DNA of 62,000 nucleotides, taken from NCBI GenBank assembly GCA_030141605.1, contig JAQGDQ010000001.1, positions 1 through 62,000 on the forward strand. Direction: 5' to 3'. Under the pieces are notes generated by a model, which searched no databases, was not told the DNA's origin, and saw nothing but the letters and a program-made list of their open reading frames with translations. Below are positions 41,801 to 54,600 of the stretch, one piece after another (position 1 is the first letter of the stretch; each line of letters opens with the position of its first letter). The position numbers and the translations under genes were made by a program. The DNA comes from Tubiluchus corallicola. Taxonomy: Eukaryota > Priapulida > Priapulimorpha > Priapulimorphida > Tubiluchidae.

Positions 41801-44679
41801 TTTCAAATAGGATATCATTTATATTATTGTTGCTCTTTGTGTTCGTTGTAGTTTGGTTAATTTTGTTTATTTTTATTTGATTTCATTTAATATGAAGTAC
41901 TTGAATTTGGTTTAACTTATTACATTGTGATCTAGGCTGATTTGGAGTTGAGTCTCGACCAGTTTTGGTCTAGTTAAGTCTGCTTTGCTCTACCATAGTC
42001 ATACTGTGCCTTTCGTTTGGACGGTTCCGTTTTAGTCTGATCTAATCTGATTTGGAAAGGTCTTATTTGGTTTTGATCTAATTTCTGCTAATCTTTGGGC
42101 TGTTTTTGTTCTGCTTAATCAAGCTAGGTTAGGGCACATTAGATAAAATTAGTTTTATTTTAGTTGGGCTTGTCTAATAGCCAGGTCAGGTCAGATTAGG
42201 TGTAGTTTAAACTAATGATTATAGTTTAATTTGGTCAGATCTTAGGTCAGTTCATGACATCATTGTTCTAGTGTGTCCTGGTTTAGTTCCATTAGCTTAA
42301 GCAAACTTACTTATTTACTTCGTTAAGTTTTGTATTTAGATTACTATATTTCGTCAAAGCCACTAGCATATAATAATGGCTTTGGTGAGTTCATATCTTG
42401 TGATATAATATGGTAATTTTGTTACTAAATATTTATTGTTAGATGTAGACTGTTTTTTCATTCATTGTACGTCTTTTGTATAACAAGTGTATGTTAATTA
42501 ACATAACATTAATATTTTCATGTCATTGTCTTTGCAGTTTGCTAGTAAAAAGAACGCCACAGACGAGTGGATATAGACCAAATTGTAAGTCCTTCACATT
42601 GTCTGCACATTAAATACTTAATTCTTCAATGAGAAATATTTTTCATTACTAATAATTACAGAGTTTATTTTTCATCTTGATATAAAGTCACCCAGAGTTT
42701 CTCCAGTCTTTCCTCCTCTTGCTTCTATCTTTTTTGTCGCACATTCTTCAGTTACGTTAAAAAAGAGACTGGTACTTCTTTCATTCCTTTCTCGCTGATG
42801 TACCTTCTCTCTCTGCATCTTCTTTCTTGGTGATTCTAAACTTGAAAATGAGATCTCTCAATGGTTAAAGTTGGCATGAATGAATTCATATGTGCTCTTG
42901 GTTCACTTCCCAGTGTGCTGTTCCTACTGCTTATAAAAGTTGTTTTGGGAAGTTGTCGAAGCAGCATGGCACTGTTGACTCATATCCCTTATTTTATGAT
43001 GTTAGGAATAAGATCAAAGATAAGGACATCACTATTATTTCCATGTCGAACAGACGCTTGGTTCTTTAATCACTGATCTTAATAGTATAATATTAGAAGT
43101 TGCTCTAGTATCAGTTCAACCCTAGACCTAATGAAAATGTCTGGGTGGGACAAAATTCCACTGCTCGTCTTAAATGTGCACAAGCTTGAACGGCCTTCTG
43201 TGCAGGCCAGGTTACTAAACCTGTGTTTTACCAGCTTATACTTTCTCTCTTCAATACTTTGTAAGCTGGGATCTAGTATTGAACATTATACTATAACAGC
43301 AGGACATCTTCATTGATGTAATGTTTTGTGACGAGATCGGAACCCATGAACCACTGAGCCGATTGTGGTGTCGGATGGATATACATCTTTACTTTATAAG
43401 ATAACAGTTTATTATGTTTATTATATTAATCTTCTAGCTGATGAGCACTATAAATATAGTTTTTACTCTTTCTTCTTCACTGCTGATGCCCGTATCCAAG
43501 GCTTTCTGCAAAGGCTTACTGCTACAGTCTTACATTCACTGGCTTATCTTTGATTTGTTTTCACGATTTAGATGATAGAAGTATCTTGCTGAAATGGTTA
43601 ACAAATGCTAAGATATCCAAATGCGGAATGCTGGTATGCTTAGAAATATCTAATTCCTTTTGCTAAACTGTGTCTTTTGACTATTTCACCATGTAAGGAG
43701 TGTACACCAGATCCAGTTCTGTGTTGGTGCCGATCTAACTTTGTCAGATTTGAGTTCCACCTGCAATCCATGCTTATTGAAGATTTGTTGCTGCACTATG
43801 CCTCTTAATTGTCAAACTAAGTCATACTTTCATCAAATATGCTCTTTAGGACCTCTCGCCTTGCCACCTGTTTGGTTGTTGTACCTTTCGATGGCTTTTT
43901 TGTGTTTGTACCATAGACATTCCCAGACGGAGAACAGTTGCTTATAAATTCATTTCTTCCTTGTGCTTCTTATCTATGGCATTCTGTACTAGAAAACTGT
44001 TTCCTTGTTAAGTTGAGACTCATCTGTTTGAAGAAGAAAGTTAACAGGCATCTCCTACCAATAGCAAATTAATTACAAGAGTTCTGGTTTTCTGGACCCG
44101 TATTCATATTTCTACCTTTCTACTACTGCAAGAGGCTACTGGCTTTGTTTGGCACAATTTGTATAAAAAATCATTACACAGAATTTACATTTAGTTAAGT
44201 ATATGCCATCATTGCAGTTGATCCATAGGGGTCCATTCTTATTGAGAGATATAAGTTTGGAAAATGTATGTCATTGTCACTGTTACCCACGGGTTGGCAT
44301 TTCTTTTAAGAAACTCTATTCTCATATATGACCTGAAGTACGTAAATTGGCTACATTTTGTATTTAGTATTTGTTTTTATAGACATTGGATTCGAGATAC
44401 CAGATGTTTTTGTTGTTGGTGCTGCCTTGGATTATAATGAATTTTTCAGGGACTTGAAGGTATACAATATGTCATGACAATCTACTTTATAGTGCATCAA
44501 TATAACTTTTTTTAAAAATTCATTTTGAGATAACGATACTTTTAATACACAACACCTAAGGCACATTTGCAAGAAATTATATAGACTCACCTGTTATATA
44601 GTGTGCTACGTAAGATTTTAATTCTTTGTTTCAGCATATTTGTGTGATCAATGATCATGGAATTAAAAAGTATGCATAA
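35895..44679 (+). CDS. HPRT1: Hypoxanthine-guanine phosphoribosyltransferase, copy A
   Basis: Eight exons: 35895-35927, 36652-36758, 37246-37432, 39616-39687, 41533-41633, 42538-42584, 44383-44459, 44635-44679, joining to 222 residues (human 218). It salvages hypoxanthine and guanine to IMP and GMP with PRPP in the cytosol. Visible family features are [22 protein letters not shown] (PPi loop), FIRLKSY (flexible catalytic loop serine-tyrosine), the PRPP-binding [11 protein letters not shown] with its catalytic aspartate, SLLVKRTP (purine-contacting lysine) and [17 protein letters not shown]. The residue before ALDYNE is Ala where human and copy B have Tyr. It ends [14 protein letters not shown], shorter than copy B. 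Intron 4 holds a LINE fragment and intron 6 a degenerate satellite. The start codon follows AAG and opens an 11-codon exon as in copy B. Confidence 0.95.
40488..40907 (-). mobile_element. 5'-truncated LINE fragment (ORF2 C-terminus with zinc finger)
   Basis: 420 bp in HPRT-A intron 4, flanked by the 10-bp direct repeat ACTAGCTCCT (40478-40487 and 40908-40917), a target-site duplication. The minus-strand frame reads [48 protein letters not shown] and a C2H2 finger [21 protein letters not shown] split over the end of ORF2. This C-terminal type is common in non-LTR ORF2 proteins. The RT and endonuclease domains are missing through 5' truncation. It is GC-richer than its surroundings, and the reading frame is open. 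Confidence 0.9.
41935..42300. repeat. Degenerate TCTGATCTAATCTGATTTGG-type satellite, HPRT-A intron 5
   Basis: Imperfect short units with recurring TTTGGTCT, GATCTAAT, TGATTTGG and GGTCAGAT-like words. A possibly related low-copy patch (AGACAGGACAGATTGG) lies at 46360-46470 in the HPRT intergenic region. There is no coding potential. Confidence 0.45.
42585..44382. other. HPRT-A intron 6, no recognised element
   Basis: Short open frames occur on both strands, but I recognise none. The base composition (CT-rich at 42680-42840) differs slightly from neighbouring introns, which may reflect an old unidentified repeat. Confidence 0.3.
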
Positions 44680-47600
44680 TGGATATATCATCGAGTGAAG
44701 GTGAAAGTGCTAACTTAACGCAATAACTTATCGAATAACTTGGATGATGTTCTTTTACACTGATGTTTATTAGAATACTGCTTAATAATTTATTTGATAG
44801 TATTTACATTCTTTTGTTGATTTATTCCAAGGTCATGCTTTGTAACGTATATATATATTCGTATTTTGTGGGTTACTCTATAAAGCTGTCTTTTCCTGTG
44901 GCGCTGGTCTTTTTCTTGTTGTTGTTGCTTTTCATGTATTATATACTCATGAAAATTTGTATCTATGACAACTCTAAACATAGTAACAATTAGCTTATCT
45001 CATCATTTCAGAAGTAAGCAAAGACTATATAGAGTGTTCATGTATTATCGATCATAAATGGACACACTTATTAGTGTGTGTCATTTCATTCAGTTTCAAC
45101 ATTGAGCAAAATGTTTTTGTTGTTGCAGTTGTGCCTGGGGAAATGAGTAACCCAATGCTTCTTATTCCAGTTTAGTTGTTTGCAGAACAGGCTGGGTAAA
45201 ATTCTCCAGCCCAGTTTTTAGCAATTTTTTTTGTTTTGCATTGCTACAAGCTAGATATAGTTTTAGGAACAATTTAATCATTTTAATTCTATTAGTTGAA
45301 CACATTTTTCTTTGTGAAAACTATAAAAACCTTGTTGTTCAGCCTTTTGTTATAATGCTAGGCTTGCCATAACACCAACTTTTGGCTTGTCCAAATCTAG
45401 GGAGCACCACCAATCTTGCCTACTGCCATCTATGAATCTATCTGTTGTGTGATAAATCTCTTACATTGTAAGGCCAGTCGAGATAACGAATTTATGAAAG
45501 CACAATGAATTGCTGCTGAAAAATGGCCATTGTATTGTAAAATGATTTTTGGACATAAAACAGTTAGGTGTTTAAAGATTTAGGTGTGTGAATATGAATG
45601 TTTCGGTCTTGGTGTTAGGAACATGCAATTCAACCGTATACACAAGTTATGTAGTTATGGTTCACTGAAATGATGCAATTTTTAAAAACTGTTTTTTAAA
45701 GCTGCTGTTTGTACTGCCTCTCTCTAGGTCAAGTTATGTGTGGCGGCTATTTATAATCTTAATTGTCCTGTAATCTTACTTTGGGAGCATGTCTGCACAT
45801 GTCTACATATCAGCTGTAGGCTAGTGCTAGTACATCTAGTTTATATTTGACAGGATTGCTTCTCTGTACGTAACTACTGTTTTGCAAGTTACTGCAAAAG
45901 AACTACAACTGTATTGTTAATGTAGCAAAAATATGTACATAGTGTTAGTATATCACACATATTAACATAAGTATAATAGTGGTATACCATTATCACATAT
46001 TAAGATTAACTAGGAAACAAAATCGAGGTTGCACGTTTGACTGACTGATATTTCATGAACCTCGTCTTAACCGCCAACCCTGCTATAATGCCATATTTAG
46101 TGTCTCAGACTTGGCGTTATAACGACGCTTGATTGTAGAAGAATTGCCTTCAACTGACTTGTTGTTGTTTTATTATTTTGTACAGTGTCAAAGTGTTTTC
46201 CTATTCACCTGTCACTTTTTCATTATTTGTGGTTTTTCAAGTTGTTATTACTGACATTTATCTAGCATCTAATAAATTAGATATATAATTTGGTTGTTAA
46301 ATAAGACAATTTATGTAATATAAAATATTATTTTTACCTAATAAATCAGTTTCTTACAGGAGAAATAAGACAGGACAGATTGGTCTGTAATAGAGGGATG
46401 GGATGATATAGCGTGACAGAGAAAACCTGAGCAGAATAGACGAACAAAACAGAATTACACAGGAGAGTTTCAGATTACCATTACAAAACGCCTCTTAAAT
46501 TGAATAATAATGTTGCAGCTTAGAATGGGATAAAACAGAACAAAATCCAATAGATTTTTGTTGTAAATAAATAATTATAAATTTTTTTTTGATATATTAG
46601 CACTACACTCCACAACGAAGTGCACAATCAATTGTTAGTTGTGAAGTTCTTTACAAAGAAGTATGAGAATCAAGCAGTATATCAGCACTGGACTCCACAA
46701 TGAAATGCACAAGTTGTGGTATGCACAAGCACGAATTAACCGTTGGTTTTTAACAGCAATAATTGCTGTTATGGAGGAGTATTCTGAATCGACTAATTGC
46801 TGCAGTCTATTTAGAAAGCTAAGTAAAAGCAAAGGTTCCTTAAGTGTCAAGTTCATCAGCTAGAAAGCTTTTTTATAGTTTTTATGGTAATCTGGAGAAT
46901 ACATTGCGGCAAAACGCTGATATAAAAGTGTTAGCTTGTTTTTGCAACAGGTTGCGCCACCGAACGTTGCAGAAAGCTGCATTGCGTATGGCTGATACAG
47001 CTAGGGTTGCCACAAAGGGTAATTTTAAGTCAGAGATGGGATTTTGGCTTAATTACAAATCGTCTGGTACCACAAAATGTCGATTTGACTGCTACGAATC
47101 GCTGGTTTTATCTTTAGCTTATAATCAGATTTTACTTATTTCGCACAAGTTTGATTTGACATAAATTCTCGATGTCCTTACGCTATGTTTTGAATTCGGC
47201 ATTGGCTTAAATCTGTCATGATACTGCTTACAGGAACCACAGGTATGCAGCGTGAATACGAATTGATACCTAAGGCTCATTTCACACAGAGGGCGCACAG
47301 CAAAATACTTTGAGGACAAATTCCTTGCGGCATTCTCACAATCTGGAACACAATGCTTGTTATGGTGCCTCATAATGAGAAATTCTTCATATTTACTCCC
47401 GAGGAATTCTGCTGCCAAATGGAATGTATGTGCTCACTAGGGGAAAGTTATTACTTGGTTAGAGATGGAGCATATTAATTCCATTTCCGTGCGGATTTAT
47501 CGCGATATTTGCATTAAAACAACAGTAATGATTAATGTTTCAGTAAACGTTTTTTATTTATAAGTTTCATCTATGTTTATCATATAAGCAATTTTTTGTT

Positions 47601-48983
47601 TTACTAATTAAGATAACACTGTTATGGTTATATTCGTCAAAACGAATAAATAACGCATATAATTGATATTTATCAAAAACTGTAAAATGTTAACCCAAAA
47701 TGAAAATGCAGGCTCCTACAGATTAAACCTATCGATTCTAATTTGTTTAAATTACAACCTGTAATTAAATTTAGGCATTGAATGCTGGGCCGGAACCTGG
47801 AGCAAGCTGGACACGCATAAAAAACCGCTATTTTTCTTGTGTAGAATGAATTTTCTTGCTGTATGGGTTGCCTCCTCGATTATTTATCTTATTTACTACA
47901 AAGAAATAAAGTTTTACTGCAAATTTTCTGTTTGCGTGAGAGCAATTCCGTGCGTCAGTTTCCTTGTGTCCTCTGCGTGAAATGGATCTATCTCAGAGTG
48001 GCAGCGGCTTATCAACGTCACATTAAGCTACTTTCGGGTTTTTTGTATTCTGTTGTGCAAGAACTGAAGATGATGAAAATTGCGGGAGGTGCAATCTTTT
48101 ACCGTGCTTGGAAATGGAAAGTCTATAACTAATAAGATATATGTAGCTGATCATGAGTAGCTGACTGAATTATCTAGCTATTACATAATGTTTACCAGCA
48201 GTCAGTCATATGACTCCTCACACGTACTCAATCAGTTAGGCAGTCAGTTAGTACTCGTGTAGTAAGTTTGTCAGCCACTAAGTAAATCAGTTTCTCAAAA
48301 ACAAAACATGCAAGCAGCTAGCTAGTGCCAGTACACGTACGTGTAGTTTACATTTTTCATTTTAACCTAACAAGACGAAATTTTCGTTCGATGATATCGC
48401 ATGCTTGCTTTTTTCCTGGGAGGTCGTGAGTTCATTATTCAAAGGAACATAAAGATGGTACTAGCTGTTAGATTTTTAATCAAACGTGCGATTTTGTAGA
48501 GATGTACTGTGTCAGTTATAGGTCCGAATAAAGTCGGCCCACTGATTTCATTGGCTTTTCGCGCGCTGATTTGGCTTTATTTTGACCACGTTTGGCTTTT
48601 TCAGCAGAATGAGCAATTTAGCATGGCAGCGTTGTAATCGATTTCGCTAGCTGGCAACACTGGTTGCAGCACACTCGGGCCTGGGCACTCAACGAAGAAA
48701 CAGTAACACATGACATTGCTTTCCGGACTGGAGTCATCGGATGGTTGGAGTTATTTTACATTACCGTTTAACATTGATTTGTAATTTGCAGGACAATATT
48801 CTCGATAAAGTGGTGAAATACAATCATTTTGATTAGTTCAAAGGTGCAAAATTTCAGATGCCTATTCCATAAACGAGTTATTTGTTAAAACTTGTATTTT
48901 TGGAAACAGTCCTAAAGTTTGAATAATATTGGACTACTGGTCATAACTTTTTCACGTAGATCTACGCTTTTTTATCAGTTATA
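44680..48983. other. Intergenic interval between HPRT-A and HPRT-B
   Basis: I see no gene I can support. It contains an apparent decayed Tigger-like element (45325-46138) and a partial duplication in which AGCACTACACTCCACAACGA at 46599 recurs as AGCACTGGACTCCACAATGA at 46683. Small open frames at 46844-47164 (+), 47125-47418 (-) and 47863-48132 (+) look like no family I know. AATAAA occurs near 46271. The segment before 48984 should hold the HPRT-B promoter. Confidence 0.5.
45325..46138. mobile_element. Possible decayed Tigger-like element
   Basis: The left end AAAACCTTGTTG...GTTATAATGCTAGG and the right end GGCGTTATAACGACGCTTGATTG resemble the ends of the MITEs at 9786, 10828 and 58317, in inverted orientation. 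The 800 bp between has no recognisable transposase. It is heavily diverged. Confidence 0.4.
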
Positions 48984-51566
48984 ATGACTTCGGATCCAAA
49001 GGAAGATTGTATTGTGGTAAGAAAATATACCAATAAAATATAACACTAATTGAAATACTCGTTTTTCTGTCTTTATACTCTTGTCATTAGTTAGACAAGT
49101 AATTTATAAAAAAACGCAGAGACACTTCTATTAGTATTACTAAGAAATCCTACAATACACGAAACTGGCAAATTTGCACTTTATTTTTGAGTATAATTGT
49201 GAGCAGTTAAGTCTAATGCGACAAAAATATACAAGCAGTAGGTCGTGTATGTATAAAATCATGTTGAAATTGTTTGTGGGCCTTTTAATAAGCTAAATAC
49301 TTTCCCACTACGATATACATAGCCTATTAATAAATTTAACAAATACATTACTTTCAGTACATTCAGCCTGAAGTTCTTTGTTTTCATTATCTACTTTTCT
49401 TATTTTTGTTTGAGATATGACACCAATGATTATATCAAGGTAGGCTTATACACTAAACACGTGAGATACCAGATCTAATAAACTACAGTGCTAGGTTCAG
49501 GCTTACAGTGTGCAGAGTGTTTGACAGTTGTGATTATTCATTTAAAATATCCAGCGAACTTCATACTAGATTCAGTGCAGTCCTGTTTACTGACAGCCTA
49601 CAACTTGTAGTTATGGCAAACAGATTCTAGTAAGTCATATTACCGTACCGTTAACCCATAGCTTACCTTGTAAAGATTTAGCTATTCAGCTAAAGTTAAT
49701 TGTTGTTCACTGGCAAGTTTGGGAGTCCTTGTTGCACAGATTTGACTTGCAGGTTATCAATTGATCATCTCACTTATAGGCCAGCCTGGACCTATGACTA
49801 ATGTAATTTTTATTACTGTTTATGATTAAGTAAGGTTAATAATTTACTTTCAATCAGAAATAATTTTTTCATTGCTTTTTAAATTGTTGTTTTGTTTATT
49901 TGATAATAGCACCCTGTTTGGGGAGCAAATTAATTTCATACTAATTCCAAGTTTCTGTTTAATATTGTTTCCTAAATATTTTTTTAGATTCCTGATAGCT
50001 ATGAAGGGTATTCACTGAGCATGTTCTGTGTGCCAAGACATTATGAGGATGATCTTAAGATGGTTTTAATTCCGGCAGGTCTTGTCGCTGACAGGTATTA
50101 CTTTCTTGGGCGATTTCACATCCGTATTAGGCATGATTAAATTTGTTTTACTTTATATATTTTATTGACACAGTTTCCTAAGATGAACTGTACCAGGCTA
50201 AATAATGGCTATAGCCTGTAATTTTAAGCTTTCTAGTGTTTGCAGTCGGTTAAATAGAAAATGTATAACCAAGGTGTCTGTCTGTAAGACAAAACAAATT
50301 ACATTTAGAATGATTTCAAGAATTTTAAGTTCAGTATAAATAATAATTATTAAGATGTCATTACTAAGACATCAGACAGGCATTCAAAAAATTTAACTCA
50401 AACTGATGGCACTGTCCATATTACTTAAATCTAAGAGATTTAAAGGCATGACAACAAATTTGTATAGCTAACTACCACTGCAACATAATAAGATAAATAT
50501 TGTCAGTATAATAAATATAATATTATAATTGCCTCAGCATGTAAATTTTTGTGTTGATTTGACGAAGCTCTGTTGTTGGGTATTTTTCTTTTGCAAACTG
50601 TAGTAAAGTCAAGTAACTTTGAATTTTTGCCAGCCCATCCATATATTCACAGCATTTTGTTTTCCGTAAGTAATTTGGACATCAATACATTTCAAATTAA
50701 ATTTGGCAGTAAAATCTTGTGATCTGAACTGAAGCCATTGTGTGATGATGTGTGGTCCATGCCTGGAGCATATTACATAGTAAATTTACTTATTTGTTCT
50801 TATTCATCCCTGGCGTGAAAATGAATAAACTCAGGCGCAAAAGCTAACATCGTGAGTCCATGACTCTATTAACTGGGTCTGTGTTTGACAGTTTTTGTTT
50901 GGTGAATTCAAGATGGTTTGACATCATCTAACTTTGTTTGTCAAACTAAAAGTTTGTCACTTTCGTTGTTTATATGATCAAATTAGTTTGCCAAATTTAA
51001 ACTGACAAACAAGTTTGACAAAAAAGCTGATCATCTAAATGTGGCATAATAATCACGAATAGATTTTTTTGATGTAATCTATTTCTGCTTAGCTTGTTTT
51101 TAGATAAGTATTTGTGATGTAAGAATGCCTAAGCTCGATTCTTTTTCTCATGCAGAACAATGGGTAGTTTTATTGTGTACTATTATACTATTATATTAAT
51201 TTGAGAAACAGGTCACGTGGTAAATTGCCTAGAGTAAATTTGGCCTGTGGCAAGTACAAATTTATGACAGACAGTATCTGTTCAGGTTGACACTTGCAAA
51301 GCATTCTTAAAATGTTTATTCCTGTATGTTCTTGTAGCTGCTTATAAATATATATTATGATCTTATGTTTTATATATATGTATTTGTATACTGCATAACC
51401 TCATGGCTTATTTGGGTAAATGTTTTCCTACAGACTATAGCATTTTTGGGTACGAGGCTGAAATTCAATACCACTATATTTAAATGTTTGGGACTTCGGA
51501 GAAAAAAGTGCTTAAAACTTGTAGAGCACTGTAAAAGTGAATGTATAATAATTATAAATAATAATG

Positions 51567-51600
<34 letters not shown>

Positions 51601-54600
51601 TGAATAATTATAAAGAAAGTCGGTTTGCAGATGAGCGCCAGCTAGGGTTTTGCTGAGACGGTGAGCAGGTATTTAATGAATTTAAACTGATATATGAATA
51701 ATTTGTGAAGTTTACACCAGTGCTAGAATGCTGTAACCAACGAGCAGTATGTGTCACTAGATGGTTTATATATTCACTTGACTAGTGTTTTGCATTGTTA
51801 TTTTAAACAGATAGCATCACAATTTCTGTTCCTTTTACAGTCCAATAGGTAAAATGATTGTGATTGATACTCATAGTGTAAGTATTCAGGAGAGCAGTTG
51901 AAATAATTTAGTACTATTGTTTAAAGTCATTTGTAAGCCAAACTTCTTGATTAAAGGATGGCTACATTTAACTAAATCATTTTGAACGAGTCTTTCACAA
52001 TGAAAACGGCTGTGCCATTATTTATTTTGTCTGGTTCATTAATGTCTTACTGTCCAACAGTTTAATCTTAAACTGTTTGGTATTGTTTTACAGTTTAGTT
52101 TTGTAGAATAATGTAAGTTGCTTTTGCTTAGTGATAATGCATTCTCACTCTGAAGGTAAGTTAGTAACAGAATGGTGTTTATTATGTCGCTTTTTAACTG
52201 ACATAGTGTGACCTATGTTATAAAATTTTGTTTTGTGTTTAGAACAGAAAGACTAGCCAGAAATATTTGGGAAGATGTGGGAAGAGAAGGTCTTGTTGCA
52301 TTGTGTGTGCTGAAGGGTGGATACAAGTTCTTTTCTGACTTAATAGATAGGATCAAAACATTAAATAGTTCTTCTGATCATGGTTCTGTTCCAATAGCAG
52401 TTGACTTCATTAGACTAAAAAGCTATCAGGTGAAATTGACAAGCATTATGAAATTTCATTATAGCTTGCTTCTTAGTTGAAACTGATCGATTTAATTGGT
52501 ACTTGACAGCATACTATCTTGCAAAGCTTGCAATTTATATTTGCCTTATTTGCTTAACATTTGTAATTCATGAACAGTCATCAACATCTCGGGACCATTT
52601 ATTTGTTTAATTTTTAATTTATAAGTGTTTGATTTTTTTAGAAGTTTATGTATCTATTTGTTATTAATTTTTCACCAAAACTGATTACTACCTTTAGAGA
52701 AAATTAATTAGTACCTGTCTAAAAGTCAATTATTATATTGAATTTATCAGTTCACAAACGTCTTAGATACGGTTTGTGTTAAAAATATTGACTCAGTGTT
52801 TCATAACTTTCTGGCTATTTCTCTTTTACAGGATGACAAGTCAACTGGGGAAATAAGAGTTATTGGTGGTGACCACTTGAAAAATTTAGAAGGAAAGGTA
52901 AGGGCCGAATGACCTTATCAATTTACTTAAACTGCTATAGGCTGTTAGTGCTGTGCTGTGTGTTTAATGTAGTTTATCTTGAATATATATTTTCTTTATT
53001 TGAATTTTTAAAGTTTCTTTGCATTATCACAAATGTTTGTGCTACTTCCACCAAATCTGTTATTTGTTCCACCTGTTATTTTAAAATGATGTGAATCTTG
53101 AGTATATCTGCTAGCTGTTTAAAAACTTTGTAAAATTTTGGTTAATGTGGAACACATATCTTTGGAAAAGCATAACTGAAGACATATTTTGATCAAGTGC
53201 TCAGTTTTACTGAAAAGGTAATATTTGACATACTTTAATTTATATTTTCAGCATGTTCTTATTGTTGAGGATATCATTGATACTGGAAAAACAATGCAGA
53301 AATTGTTACGTCTGCTTGCCGACCATAATCCAAAAACTGTTAGTGTTGCCAGGTTAGCTTTTTTTAACTAATATTTTTAAGAGTAAATGGAGAATTTTAA
53401 TGGAAACAGACCCATTATTTCAGTAAAATAGAACAATATCTTTACTATTTAACAAAACGTTGGGAAATGTTTTCTAACGAACTTCTCAAAATTCCAACTT
53501 GGCTGCATCCAGCTGGCTATCTGGTGGTTTTGCAAATTATGCAAACAAAATCACTTTGGACAGCTGAGCCATTAAGTTTTAGTTAGCCATTCTTACTGAT
53601 GTGTAGAAGCACCTCTAACCAGTCACTTGTGCCATTGTTAGATCACATACACAGTCCAACAATGACAATCTTATTTGGATAGCTGACTGTAGAGTTTTGA
53701 ACATTTTTTAAACGAGTAAGCAGTAGAATAATAGCGTCTTTAGAATAAGCAAAATAGTCAATATGATATGAAATGTATAGGTGTACCTCTTCTTGTAAAG
53801 CCATAGTTGAAAGCATTACTGTACAGCTTGTGCTGCTTTTATGTATATATATATATATATATATAGTGTACCTTTATATCCAACTGATAAATTTAGCAGT
53901 AAAATGCTAGGTATGTAGCAGAGAAAAACCTTTTATACAAATCATTTTAATTCTTGCGCTCATTGTTATCTCGATGTCTTGTGATTGCGCTTACATAATA
54001 TTTTGTTATATAAAATCCAAAAGATCAGTCAGTCTTCATTTATTTTCTTCCTTCTGCCTAACGGTAGCACTTGACGGTGTATTGAAATGTTGTGCTCGTT
54101 AATTTTTGTTATTAAGAATTTGTTCACGATGTCATGTTGGTTAAGTTTTCTTTGTAAAAGTAATCCTTATCCTCATAGTAAGGGTAATTACCAAATTTCA
54201 TATACCGGTATTATGTGTGTATGCACTGTAATAAATTGCTTGTACTGGTTTTTCTTGTAGTTTGTTAGTAAAGAGAACACCTCTTAGTACTGGGTACAGA
54301 CCAGACTGTGAGTTGATTTTAACTTTTCTTTGCTTCATGATGAATTTTATTCCATTCATTATTCGTATATTGTTTTTTGTGAGTGTGAGAAAAGCTAGTT
54401 TTCTGGAATTAGATCATACCTCACTGATCTATGGTTTAAAAATGCCTGTTGCTACCTATAGTAATTACCAAAATGTTTCTTAGAATTTGACATGTTTACT
54501 AGCAATGGCATTACTTTAATGGTAGAAACTTTATACAGCAAGTCCTCGTTTAGCGACTCCCCGTGTAGCGGCGTATTAATAAAAATTATGGTAATGATTT

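Noticed and set aside
47125-48132. Small protein frames between the HPRT genes
   Set aside because: No recognisable family, no splice partners, and ordinary lengths for chance frames.
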